Under the pieces are notes generated by a model. The model was given only the letters and a program-made list of their open reading frames with translations, ran no database searches and was not told where the DNA came from. Below, piece after piece: positions 20,851-32,971 of a stretch of 64,000 nucleotides of DNA. The stretch is taken from positions 17,112,883 to 17,176,882 of the forward strand of contig NW_022145613.1 in assembly GCF_000002235.5 (NCBI RefSeq). Direction: 5' to 3'. Position numbers and translations under genes: made by a program. Within the stretch, counting starts at the first letter, position 1, and each line of letters opens with the position of its first letter. This stretch comes from Strongylocentrotus purpuratus (taxonomy: Eukaryota > Echinodermata > Echinoidea > Camarodonta > Strongylocentrotidae).

Positions 20851-21369
20851 CTTTTTCAAATCCCTTTATGGTTTCTATCTCGTGCACAGCCGTGGTTTTA
20901 TAAGGACATTGAGAGTAATGTATAGGCCTAATAAAGTAATATCAAATTCAGACCAAACCATGAATATTCTAAAGGAGACTATAAGGAAAGGCACATTTTC
21001 AAAGGAAAAAGGAAAGGAACAATTTAGAGGAATGTTTTGAAAAGGAAAGAGGGAAGTGAACGGTATAAAGGGAAAGAAAATGATTTAAAAAAATAATAAT
21101 ATGGGGAATTGAAACACTTTCTCATGTTTGGCAGACCTAAATGAAAGTAAATAACTTGAGACAAAAATAAGCTAAAATATAAAATAAATCCAATAGAGAA
21201 AAAAAATTACGAACTTTTGAAAGGCAATTTGTTTTTGATATGTGATGCCATTTGCATTTAGAGTATAGCGAATTACTTAATTCCTTGTGTATTTTTAAAA
21301 ACTCATATATTATGTATGACATAAGTTTTATAATCTAATATTCTCCCGCTATCTCAGTCTTCCCATTCC

Positions 21370-21377
21370 CACCCCTC

Positions 21378-21417
<40 letters not shown>

Positions 21418-21551
21418 TCTCTCTTTCTCTCCCTCTCTCTCTCTTTCTCTCCCTCTCTCTCTCTTTCTTACTTTCTCTCTCTCTCTCTGCCTCTGTCTAT
21501 CTCTCTTTCTCTCTCCCGCCCACTCACTAACTCTTTCTCTTTCCCTGCCTA

Positions 21552-21592
<41 letters not shown>

Positions 21593-21605
21593 ACCTCTCT
21601 TCCGG
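21370..21605. repeat. (CT)n-rich microsatellite
   Basis: Long interrupted CT run; the counterpart in copy B is at 48045-48190. The Arg/Glu-rich ORF on the other strand is an artefact of the repeat. Confidence 0.9.
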
Positions 21606-21664
21606 TCACGCGCTGTTAATACAAAAGTGTAATATTATACGATAATACGACAGTTATTGTAAAG

Positions 21665-21888
21665 CTATTGTAAACCGGGGGGGGGGGGGGGGGGGGGGGG
21701 GTAGTGAGCACTTTTTTTTTTTTGGCCCTCGAAAATTTGAAAATTTGCACCCCCCCCCCTTTAGCGCCAGGGGGGGGGGGGGGCATCCCCCAAAAAGCTA
21801 AAAAATCACGTGTTTTTACAAGGTTTTTTCCCCAGGGTGGGGGTGGGGGGGGCGGGCCGGGGGGCCTAGATACGCCACTGTTGTGCAA
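21665..21888. mobile_element. G-tract element with a worn hAT-like end, absent from copy B
   Basis: A run of more than 20 G, GGCCCTCGAAAATTTGAAAA, further C and G tracts, and a right end TACGCCACTG. The same GGCCCTCGAAAATTTGAAAA block lies in the hAT MITE at 39107-39294. Copy B is uninterrupted here (TTGTAAAGCTATT joined to TTGCAATATGA-type sequence, about 48722-48750). Confidence 0.5.
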
Positions 21889-22873
21889 TATGAATCTGAT
21901 GTGCAATAAGGTAACACTACTCTAGATTGAACTCACCAACCAACATTACCCATGCACCTTGGACTCGGAATTACCCAGACATACTAGTATATAGCCGCGG
22001 ATTTTAATTTTAAATTCATTATTGGTTGGATGCAAGTCCCAACTGGACTTCAAAACATTGGTACCTTTTCACTGACCCGGGGTTTTCGAGGCAAGAGTTA
22101 CAGTATTTTGTTTAATTCACAGTGCTTGATCTTTACTGGTAAGTATATACAAGTACATAACCGTATCAAGGTAGGTTTCCATTATTTGTAAACTACTTAT
22201 ACAGGCAATAATAGGCTGATTATCTTTTCCCGCGTGACTACCCTTATAAAATGACAAATAAGCGGCGATGTTACACACTGCTTTTAACACCGGGCTCTCT
22301 GGTGTACTTCTGAACAGCAATCACACGCTAGTATATACCCAGCCACAGTTAACAGAATACATTGTATTAAGCACTAAACTCTAGAGTTTAGTGGTATTGA
22401 GTCAGACCAAGTTTACTTTAAGATTGACCCATCCCAATAAACAGAACACTAAAAAATAATCCTTTTTGGGGGTGTATTTTAAGTGATTTTAAAGTATGGT
22501 GCCTTTTGAACTAGAATTAAACGTTTTCGACACGTGCCTTCATTTTTGTTAAAAAGGTACTCCTGTTCACGTTTTCATCGCACCTAAAAACCACCAATTT
22601 ATCACGCGACTGGAGTAACGTGATTCCACTTACCTCTGTAAATCAAGTGTTTACATGATGACCAAATAACCACTTGACCAAGCAACGAGTTTTTTGTCCG
22701 TTAATCGATGGTGGTGATTAATAAGTAATTATTTGGTCTTTTAAGCACCTTTATCGATTGGTTTCACAGGTTATCCAAGGTTGATGGTAATAATCACGTT
22801 ACTTACACCGGCTAATCGTCTTATTGTTCTGTCCGTGAATCTCTGGTTATATTAAATTAATAATTCTTATTAT

Positions 22874-23668
22874 AGGTGTCTTACAACACCTTTTTAAATG
22901 GTTTCAAAGTTAGCATAACTTTATTGGTGATGATCACGTGGCTCAAGCTGATTACTAATCTAAGCAGTGAATCCGTGATATTTAGGTGTGAAAAATTAGT
23001 AATTATTAGGTGTTTTAAAACACCTTTTTTAAATGGTAGTCTAGGTTGCCATAAGTTCCGCGGTATTGATCTCGTGACTCAAACGGATTATTAATCTAAG
23101 CTGGGCATCCGTGATTTTTAGGTGTGAACATTAGTAATTCTTAGGTATCTTAAAACACCTTTTTAAATGGTTTCAAAGTTACCATAACTTTCCTTGTGAT
23201 GATCACGTGCCTAAAACTTATTACTAATCTAAGCTGTGAATCCGTGATATTTAGGTGTGAAAAAATTAGTAATTATTAGGTGTCTTAACACACCTTTTTA
23301 AATGGTAGTCAAAGTTGCCATAAGTTCCGCGGTAATGATCTCGTGTCTCAAACGGATTATTAATATAAGCTGGGCATCCGTGATTTCCAGGTGTAATTCT
23401 TAAGTGTCTGAAAACACCCTTTTAAATGGTTTTAAAGTTACCATAACTTTCTTGGTGATGATCACGTGGCTAAAATTGATTACTAATCTAAGCTGTGAAT
23501 CCGTGATATTTAGGTGTGAAAAATGAGTAATTATTAGGTGTCTTAAAACACCTTTTTAAATGGTAGTCAAAGTTGCCATAAGTTCCGCGGTGATGATCTC
23601 GTGACTCAAACTGAATCTTAATCTTAGGTGTGAATTTGTGATTTTTTAGGTGTGAACAATGAGTTATT
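22874..23668. repeat. Array of six alternating ~134-bp monomers upstream of ARC-A
   Basis: Monomer starts at 22874, 23008, 23143, 23278, 23402 and 23535. Each begins with the palindrome AGGTGTCTTAAAACACCT, then TTTTTAAATGG. Two types alternate: type 1 has GGTTTCAAAGTTACCATAAC and GATGATCACGTGGCT; type 2 has GGTAGTCAAAGTTGCCATAA, GTTCCGCGG and GATCTCGTGACTC. The true repeat unit is thus a two-monomer dimer of about 267 bp. Type 1 units keep a CACGTG E-box core. Copy B has the same array at 50812-51399. Confidence 0.85.
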
Positions 23669-23699
23669 CTTGGGTATTCCATTTAAGTTCCGTGGTGAT

Positions 23700-23862
23700 A
23701 ATCCCGTGACTGTTGGCATATTTCTATTTGCACCAGTTGATAACTGACTGTTGGCATATTTTCATTGCACCAGTTGATAACTGATCTGTGTGCATATTTC
23801 CAGTTACACCAGTTGATGACTGACTGATGGCATATATCCAGTTGAACCAGCTGACACCAATT
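23700..23862. repeat. ~38-bp tandem repeat, four units
   Basis: Units of the form TGTTGGCATATTT..TTGCACCAGTTGATAACTGA. Further CCAGTTG/CAACTGG words occur at 24209-24310, making this a zone of short inverted CCAGTTG motifs. Copy B holds a shortened version at 56357-56525. Confidence 0.7.
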
Positions 23863-24375
23863 AATTTGCATATTGAATATAGGGTGCGTGCAGATCTATG
23901 TTTTTTAAACAATTTATTTGAATTTACAGCATATTTCTTAATTACTGATGATTTAGTTATATGCAAGTCATTTCGAAAATTCTACAAATATAAATTACCA
24001 GTTATTAGGAAATTTCGCTACTTCGTATAAATTACATTTAATTAAACATGAATAAGGGAAACATTAACAATGAACTAAAATAATTTCAATAAAATACAAG
24101 TATATGAAGAAATTTCGATTAATTAAATTATGTAAGTCTACTTATTACCAATGCCTTTACATTAAAAATACAGACGTACCAGTATTGAAGTGTTGTTGCC
24201 GTTCAACTGGTTGGAAGTTTTATCAAATGGTTCTAATGGCTCATTTGGCCCATTTCAATTTCCAGGGTTACCAGTTGGCATTAACTGGTTCATCAACTGG
24301 ACCAGTTGCAACTAGCTTTTTCTTCTGGGATGTTTGCACCCACGACCCCCCCCCCCCCACCCAACCCCTCTAATC

Positions 24376-24660
24376 CCAAACTGCTTCCGGCGCGCCTGGA
24401 CGTAATTCATATGGAAGATCCAAAACACGATGTTCAGAAACGGGATGAGAACGTAATTATTTTGGTTCATTTATTGTGTAACATTTGCGTTATTATTGGG
24501 TTGAACGCGGGTTACAGTAACATATTTCCTCTTCGACGTAAATTTCACGTGAATGAAGAACATGATTCATTTCAAGTCAGCCTCTTAATATTCACGTGAA
24601 TTTCACGCATATATTTTAACTAAAACTATCACTAACGCTTCACGTGTTTCTGTGACGCGA
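24376..24660. promoter_or_regulatory. CACGTG-palindrome zone shared by both ARC copies (possible regulatory DNA)
   Basis: Within about 120 bases occur TTTCACGTGAATG, ATTCACGTGAATTTCACG and CTTCACGTGTTT; CACGTG words recur at 25230-25245. The stretch is kept in copy B (56580-56880). CACGTG is the core of bHLH-ZIP E-boxes. That it is ARC regulatory DNA is inference from position, about 1.2-1.5 kb upstream of the ATG. Confidence 0.3.
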
Positions 24661-24678
24661 TTCTAAAACTTCTAAATA

Positions 24679-24975
24679 AGGCCGCCTCCTATTTTTTTTT
24701 TTTTTTTTTTTTTGAGATTTAAATTTTTTTTTTTAAAGAAAAAAAACATGAAAAACACTGCTAAAATGGATCTATTTCTGATTAAAAAAAAAAAAAAAAA
24801 AAAAAAGTTGGCCGCCATCTTGAAAAATAGCCCGAATGTCAGGGGAAATGTACCGAGCAGCCATTTTGAGCGACCATTTTGAAAGTAAAAAAAAAAAAAA
24901 AAAGGGTCTCCTCCTTCCTATTTTTCGAAAAAACAGGACGCTAAATATGTTTTTTTTTATTTTTTTTATTTGGCC
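24679..24975. mobile_element. A/T-tract MITE present in copy A only
   Basis: It starts AAGGCCGCCTCCTATTTT and ends TTATTTGGCCTAAT, flanked by TAA-like sequence. It contains poly-T and poly-A runs and the words GGCCGCCATCTTGAAAA and GCCATTTTGAGCGACCATTT. Copy B reads straight through (TTCTAAAGAATGTGATAATT at about 56880-56899), giving the empty site. Confidence 0.65.
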
Positions 24976-25629
24976 TAATGTGATAATTTCGTTTATGAAG
25001 ATGTAATTTCATAACCAAACAAAAACGGGAGTATTAGGTTTACAAACCACGGTCTCCAAGGTAGGGATAATCACGTTATTATTATGGTCATATTGCAGGT
25101 ACAATTGCGTGATTTAGTGTACGTGTGCTTTAAGTGACCTAGTGCAATAAACGTAATAACACATTTACGTAAATGTCAGGTGTTTGAAGAACGTAAATCT
25201 CCTCAAGTCGATACCTTGATATTGACGTGATTTTCACGTGATTTTGTTTATTGGGATGCAATCTAGTCTCGAATAGCTCAGACCTCATTTTTTTTTATGA
25301 CTGCATACATGGGAAGAGTATTGTCCGTAGCTGGAGATCGCGGTTCATTATATTTCATGCTGTTTTAGCTTGTACGACGTATATCTGATTACGACTAACT
25401 AGGTTTTACAAAAACAAAAACAACACAATAACAACAACAAAGAATATTGTGAGGCATTCATGATAGGAAGTCTTACGTACATAATACGCATGATGTGTAA
25501 TGTGCTATTTAAACATTCTAATATTCTATTCCACTTCTTAAGTTTTAAGTTGAGTATAATGTTTTTTTCTTTCGTTCATAATATATACTCTCCTGCGCAT
25601 AATATCTTAACCGCCTATAGAAAGATATA

Positions 25630-25869
25630 ATGTCAGGTGTGACAGACATAACTTTGCACTGCAATATAAATTGTATACCCAACAATGTGATAATATTACC
25701 GTTTTTAGTATCCACTGTATTATCAGGGATTACATCAACTGTAACTTCCTGTAGTGTTGTATTTTGTGGAAAGTTGAGTGTTACCTTCCAAATCCATGGT
25801 ATAGCATTATATAATGTTTATAAATGTTATAAATGTTTGAGTAACTTCACTATAATCGTTCATGTTTAG
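25630..25869 (+). other. 79-codon ORF directly upstream of the ARC-A coding start (possible upstream ORF)
   Basis: It ends 20 bases before the ARC ATG in a different frame and is preserved in copy B (57522-57761) with two amino-acid changes. Its last bases also form a plausible splice acceptor (TTCATGTTTAG), so part of it may be intron. No family resemblance. Three differences in 240 bases, one silent, is no more conserved than neighbouring DNA. Confidence 0.25.
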
Positions 25870-25889
25870 GAACGGATCAAAACTTCGAA

Positions 25890-26053
25890 ATGGGCATCTA
25901 CACGATATTCCTCTACTTGTCACCAATACTGGCGGTGACCGTTGCCTATAACAACCCAGGCCCAGGGACCACGCACAACATTACTGACATCTTGATCGGT
26001 AGATGCGAGGAATACCGGAAGTGCCTCCTGGGGGAGCCATGTCTCCCGTCCTA
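25890..26053 (+). CDS. ARC-A exon 1 (signal peptide, first cysteines)
   Basis: ATG at 25890, donor GTAAGT at 26054. Encodes MGIYTIFLYLSPILAVTVA, a typical signal peptide, then a segment with C39, C45 and C51. Reading past the donor gives an immediate stop, which supports the splice. Confidence 0.9.
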
Positions 26054-29000
26054 GTAAGTTTAAATTGTCTTCCTAGCCTTTTCTCATCTTTAATTTGTTT
26101 TGGTATAGTAATGTTCATCTCAATTGGAAATTCTTCGTGAAACCATTGGACTAATAAGGTGAAACCTTTCTCTTCTCATGTAGACTACTCTAGCTCACCT
26201 GTTTTCTCTCACCTTTTCCTTTCCACCTTTACTCTGTCTCATCACTCCCATCCATCCCTCCCTCCCCTCCCTCCCCCTCCCTCCCCTTTCTCTCTCCCCC
26301 TCTCTCTCTCCCTCTCCCTCTCTCCCCTCTCTCTCCCCCTTTCTTCCCCCTCTCTCTCCCCCTCTTCCTCACCCCCTCTCCACCCCTCACCCTCTCCCCT
26401 CACCCTCTCCCCTCTCTCTCAACCCCTTTATCCCCCACTCTCTCTCATAGTCGTAATGTCAACTGTCTTGCAGCAGTGGAGTCGTTTTTAGGAGGCATTC
26501 GCAATGTGGATCCATGTTCTACCCCAGACAACGCATATGATGAATTCTTCAAAATGGTCCCGCCCACCACAGTTCCTAACACGGTAAGTTTCATGCCTAA
26601 TTAAGAAATACTTACCGAAAATGAACAGGGGCAGATCCAGGATTTTGTAAAACAGAAGGCACAATATTCTTAATTCTATTTGATAAACAAATGAAAAAGG
26701 TTATCATCAAAGGGGCATATTCTTAGAGTACTACTAAGTTACTATTACTACTACTGGGGTATATATGCCACTTGGATTTCGACAAAGGGGGGGGGGGGGC
26801 TGATCGGATGTACCTTCCCTTTCTCTTGTCCATTTCATTTAATCGTCCTTATTTTCCGTTATTTAGCCCCCACCCCTTTAAGTGCCGAATTTGGCACGTG
26901 CCACTTCCGCGTCCACCCCAAGATAGCACTTTATAAAAAAAATAATGTTATACACAAAATTATTAAAATCTAACTTATCGTATGCGTTCGTAGCACTCAC
27001 CTAACAATTGGCTTTTAAAACGAGTACATAATTCACTTGATTAGATCAGAATAAATGTGTGCAAGGATTTAGACATGCATAGAACAGGAAACATAAACAA
27101 GGATGTTATTGGAACAAAGGAAGGAAGAGTGTATACAATTCTCCAATTTGTGGCTAGGAGAATTAAATAATCTACACGTACATGTACATACCACATGTCC
27201 TATATTCAAGCACAGAGTCAACAAGGAACTGTGTAATTTAATTGTCCCACTTTTATAATTCGATCTATCCATGTATTAGGCCTACTTGCTTGGAAAGAAG
27301 TGATATATATATCTCTGTTATTAAATACGTGTGATGGTAGAGAGTACAATAGTAAAAGTCTGTTCATTAATTTCAAATTAAAACTACAATATTACATAGC
27401 AAATAAACAAAGTTTTTTATTGACGAAACGCAAAGAAATTGTTCAAGAAATGTTAAGGTTATAACTATTTATTCAATAACTTGTGTCTGTTTTTATTATG
27501 TTAAAATGTAAATTGATGTAAATATATATGAAATGTGAAATATGTGAAATAAAACACCTCGGTAAGAGGACAAGATAAAAACAATCTCTGTTATTAAATA
27601 TAGGCTAGCAAACTGGTCGCAATGGTTATAATACTCCGAATTGGAAGGAAAGCAACCAGTGTCGTAGCTACACGGGGCACGGGCCCGGGGTCATATGTGC
27701 AATTTAAAAAAAATAGAGAGAGAAAATAGAGAAAATAGAGAAAAATTGAAATGAATATATTATGCTTAAAGATGAGGTATACACCACTCTATTTCATATT
27801 TTGTATTACAATCTTTCTTGTAGGGATCATGTATTTTAAATGTGTATTTACGCTGAAAATCAAGCTCTATATATTCCGCTTATACATGCAGTGGCGTAGC
27901 GCGATCCAGTTGAGGGGCCGGGGGCACTCACTGACATCATGACTTTGTGGGTAGCGGTCTAGTCGGAAAATCAAATAGGAATTTATAAGGCCACTGACTT
28001 GGGGATAGGGTCCTTTCCTCGTCTTTACCCCGACCATTTTCACCTTCAATCTTTCCCTTTCTCTTTTTTCTTTTTTACGTGTTATTTGTTCACCATTCGA
28101 ATGGGGGAGGGGGTTGTTCTCCTGTGCATTTATAGCTACGTCACTGAATCAGGCACGTAGCCACATGTACGTGCCCCCCCCCCAAAAAAAACCATGAAAC
28201 TCTGGCTACGTGCCTGCACTGAATACATGCATATGGACCAGCATATATTTGAAGATGGCACTTAAAACCCTAATAAGGCCGGGGGGCATTATGGCCCCCC
28301 CCCCCCCTCCACGATTTTTTTTTCGATCGCTCGGGAACGCATATGGTGGCGCCCCGCCGCTCGCTGACTTTTTTCTTTCGAGCCTTGCGCAACTTTTAAA
28401 AGAATTTTTTTGAAAATCGGAAGTACGGTTACAAGGGTTACGTGACCTTTTGTCTTTGCATGTCAGCCCGAAAATCGCTCATTTTCGTGATTTGTGTACA
28501 AAACATATGGAAAAGTCATTTTTCCTAAAAACAGATCAATCATGGGTTATTAAGTATTGAGTATCAAGTATCAAGTTTATTTGTCTTCCAGAAAACACAT
28601 GTGACAAAATATAATAGAGTATAATCATAATAGAACAATGTAGAATAGAGAAAGACGAGGAGACCTTGGTTGAAGCACAGCTTGTTAAGTTAAGGCCCCC
28701 TCATATGATGTGACAAAGATAACTGATTCATGAATACAACAACAAATATGGAATACATAAAACTATTTACAAAATACTCTCACTCTCAGAGAACAACTAC
28801 CCAGCGATGCATCGACCACAGCATGGATGACTACAACAAGTATACCTGAAGATGCACACATCCCCATCACACCGGGTGAGCTAACAAACTCACCGTGTGT
28901 GTGAAAAAAAAGTATCATATGAGCAAAAATCAACCCACCCATGAGAGGGCGATCTAATATGGACAAACCCAAGCTGACACCAAATCGAGACATTAATGAG

Positions 29001-32000
29001 TTATTGCTCTCTGAGTGCAGAGGTCAAGAACGACAAGTAGGAATTTATGGTATATGTACAGATGAGAAAGAAGAAGAAAGAAAAGGGATAAAGGGGATTA
29101 TGTCAAAGTCAAAAAATAACAAAAAATAGATCGAGAGTAGAGTTAAATATGCTACAGTACACAAAAAATAAAGCTTGATAACACATTCATGTGTCATACT
29201 TGTGAAGTAAATATGACTTAAGTCTACGTTTAAAAGCTGAGATACTTGAAGCATTTGTTATAGTAGTATCAAGTGAATTCCAGAACCTGGGGCCAGTGGA
29301 CATTAGTGTATTCAAAGTGAAGGTTGTCCTTGCATATGGTAAATGGAGAGCAGAAGCCTGAATTTGGTTATTTCTTCTAAAGATTTGAGCAAGGGCAGGA
29401 GGGCGGGCAGGAGGGAGGTCCCCAGAGTGAATGCTAAACATGAGCATTCCAAGTTGCATTGAATAGAGATCTCCTAGTTTTAGAATACCATTTTCATAAA
29501 AAAGTAGATTTGTATGTGCACGATAATTCGCTTTACAAATTATTCTAATAACCCGCTTCTGCACAAAAAAAAGCCTGTGGATTTGAGTTTGGGATGATTT
29601 GCCCCATGCCATCAGACCATAATTAATATATGATTAAATAAGAGTAGAGTACAAAATGAACAATACTTCTTGCGGTATACATGATCTCAACTTATAAATA
29701 ACACCAGTATTTTTTGACACCACTTTACTTAATTTGTCCACATGAGTTTTCCAATTCAGTTTCTCATCTATGTGTATCCCAAGAAATTTTGTTGAAGTTA
29801 CTCTTTCAATTGGGCTATCATTAAATACCACTTCGCCTGGCAAAACATTAACTGAATTACTGGACAGTATATAATTTGTTTTCTGAAGATTCAAGGATAA
29901 ATTATTAGCATTAATCCACTTCATTACTTTTCGAAACTCTTCATTAACAGTTTTCAACAATATTTATGGACATTTATGAGAAAAAAATACACTTGAGTCA
30001 TCAGCAAAAAATATAAATGATAATACACTTGATGAGCGTTGAAAATCAATAATATACAAGATGAATAAAAGTGGTCCCAAAATGGAGCCCTGGGGAACGC
30101 CACATGTTACTTTTTGGGGGCAAGAGTCAATTCCATTTAAGGACACATATTGCTTTCTATCAGTAAGATAACTTCTAAACCAATCCAAGGCGACTCCCCT
30201 GACACCATAATGACATAGTGTACTTAAGAGAATTTCATGGTCTACAGTATCAAAGGCCTTGGAAAAGTCTAAAAATGTGCCGATGGTGTGTAAGCGACTA
30301 TCTAAGGCAGAAGCAAGTTTATCTATAAGGTGTAAAATTGCATGTGTTGTTGTATGCTTCTCCCGAAAACCAAACTGATAATTACTGAAGACACATGTTT
30401 CGTTTAAAAATGTTATAGTTCTTACATAAATAACTTTTTCCAGAATTTTTGAAAAACACGTTAACAAAGAAATTGGACGATAATTTGTCAGTAATTGAGA
30501 GTCACCTTCTTTAAGAATTGGTACAACTTTTGCGATCTTCATGTTTATCGGTACAACTCCGCTTGACATAGACAAATTAAAAATATGAACTAGTGGTTGA
30601 AGGATACCGACAATAACTTGCTTAATAAGTTCGTTCCCAATATGATCATACCCAGGACTTTTCTTGTTCTTGAGGGCTTTAACAATACCAAGCAATTCTT
30701 CGTCATTTGTGGGCACCAGAAATAAACTTTGCATGTTATGTTCTCCTAAGTAATCAGGAAAATCAGTTTGACTGTTTGGAATATTTTTTTTCAGATTCGG
30801 ACCAATATTACAAAAATATTCATTAAACTTTTCCACTTTAATATTCTTATCTTCAACCATTTGGTCATCTATATTCATTTGTATTATACTTGTTACTTTA
30901 GATGTTTTTTGAAATACCTTTCTTATCACCTTCCACGTGCCCTTGATATTATTGTAAGTTGCTTGAAACTGTGCAAAATAGTATTGTTTTTTGGCTGCAC
31001 GCATCTGAGAAGTCAGAGTATTTCTGTAAACGGAATATTTCCTTTTTAGAGCTTCCGTCCCTGCTTTCCTATACTTATAAAACAGCTCATTTTTCTTATT
31101 TATTGATTTCAGCATAGCATTGGTGACCCACGGCAAACTTGGAGTTTTTCTACGGTTGTTTTTACTCTTTACTACTGGAATATTAGCATCATACAACGAA
31201 TAAAACCTATTCATGAAAATATCGAAGGCACTCTCATCACACTGATTCAAAAGAACATCACTCCAGTTTGTCGCCAATAATGCGTCTCTAAACTGATTAA
31301 TATTTTCTGTGGTGTTTCTTCTAACATAAATATTCTTTTGGGTGACTACGGGGTTTTTTCCCAAAGGAATTTTAGTATACACAGGAAAATGGTCAGACAA
31401 GTCTGACACAATAATAGTAGATAAAGGAAAAGGTTGCAAGTTACTAAAGATATTGTCAATTAGAGTAGCAGAGGATTCAGTTACTCTTGTTGGTTTTGTT
31501 ATCAAGGGCAACAAGGAAAACGACAACAAATTCAGGAAATCATCAAAATGAGCATCAACATTATGCTGTAAAAGGTTTATATTATAATCTCCAACCAAAA
31601 ATAAGGATTTACCATTAAGTGACTGGCTTTCCAAAGCTCTCTGCATTTCGTCAAAAAAAAGTTCAAAATACCATTGGGAGGTCTGTACACGACTCCAATT
31701 ACGATATTTTTTTCACCAGAAATAAACACTTCAACAAATAAAGCTTCTATATTTTCAGTCATGACATTAAGTTTGTGACATACTCGATAATCGAGCCCAG
31801 ACGGAACATAAAGGGCAACACCACCACCACGTCTGTCTACTCTACTATTGCTTAACAAGTTATAACCTGGAATAACAAACAAACTTGCAACATTTTCATT
31901 GGTGAACCAAGTTTCAGTGACACCAATGGCAGTTAAGCCTGAGCTGATTTTGTTCACAAATGATGTCACATGTTCAAAATTTCTACTCATGCTGCGGATA

Positions 32001-32939
32001 TTAAAATTAAGAAGGGAAAGCTCTTTATATGTGGCATTTTTAACTGACTCAAAGAACTGTTATTCTGTAGAATAATTACATCTTAAAGAAATATTTTCAA
32101 TGCTGTCACTGATATCACTCAAGCTAGCTTCAAGAAAATTGCAAAAATTTTGGTCATCTATTTGAGCCATGATCGGTCAAGATAGGTGACAGGATAAACA
32201 CGAGTACTGATAACATGGTTATTAGGTCTTGTTTAAAGTTTAAGTGGTTGTTATGGGAGTCAAAATAGTTGAATTGTAGTAAGAAATGAAATAAAACAAC
32301 AAAAACAATGAAATTCATAAGTTAAAAAACAATGAAATACATAAGAAATTATCAAAACAAGAAATAACATAAGGAATAAGCTGGCTTTTCCAATTTGTTT
32401 TGTTGTATTATTATTCAGAATGGTCTAATGAATATATGTAGTGAAAAAGAATGCTCAAATATGAATAATATATGATTTATAGGTAAAAATATGATTTTTA
32501 AGACATTATTTGTATAAGTTACCATAAATATGCAAGTGAGTGAATTTTTCAAAAAATTGAAATCATCATATTATTCTATACACTTCACTTGACATGCGTG
32601 CAAATTTTCGCGGCGATTGGCCGCTTCGCGGCCGAGATCTTAAGAGGGGGCATAATGCCCCCCCCCCCGCCGTACTAAGACCTCAAATAGCCCGGCCTTT
32701 TTAGGGTTAAACTCAAATGATGGTTGATTGCGGCGTTTGAAGGGGCACTCATCATTTATATCCTTATAGTTCAGAAAACATTCGATATGTTACTGAAGGC
32801 CATTGTATTCCTCTCAACGCTGTTCCAATTATCATTAAATTTCATGCAAGTACTGTACTTTATTATAATCATCGAACTATGTTAACAATCTCAATCATTA
32901 AACATATGCCCCTCCCCCGCTCTTTCTCTTTCTCTCTAA

Positions 32940-32971
<32 letters not shown>

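Larger units (their letters stand above)
28264..32706. mobile_element. Possible inverted-end element enclosing the minus-strand LINE
   Basis: At the left, CCCTAATAAGGCCGGGGGGC leads into ATTATGGCCCC; at the right, the complement of AACCCTAAAAAGGCCGGGC and GGGGGCATTATGCCCC occurs. This suggests a DNA element with ~40-bp ends into which the LINE inserted. The interior outside the LINE shows no transposase. Confidence 0.4.

Noticed and set aside
21349..21609. Arg/Glu-rich ORF on the minus strand, and similar ORFs at 48920-49152 and 26159-26491
   Set aside because: Simple translation of CT or GA microsatellites.
21616..21925. Pro/Gly-rich ORFs over G/C tracts (also 37432-37689, 39076-39385, 35887-36156)
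   Set aside because: Made by homopolymer runs inside hAT-like elements, with no independent support.
24306..24599. 97-codon ORF with a counterpart at 56547-56807
   Set aside because: Open in both copies, but nearly every difference between copies changes a residue and indels alter the start. No family resemblance, and it overlaps the CACGTG zone. It behaves like non-coding DNA.
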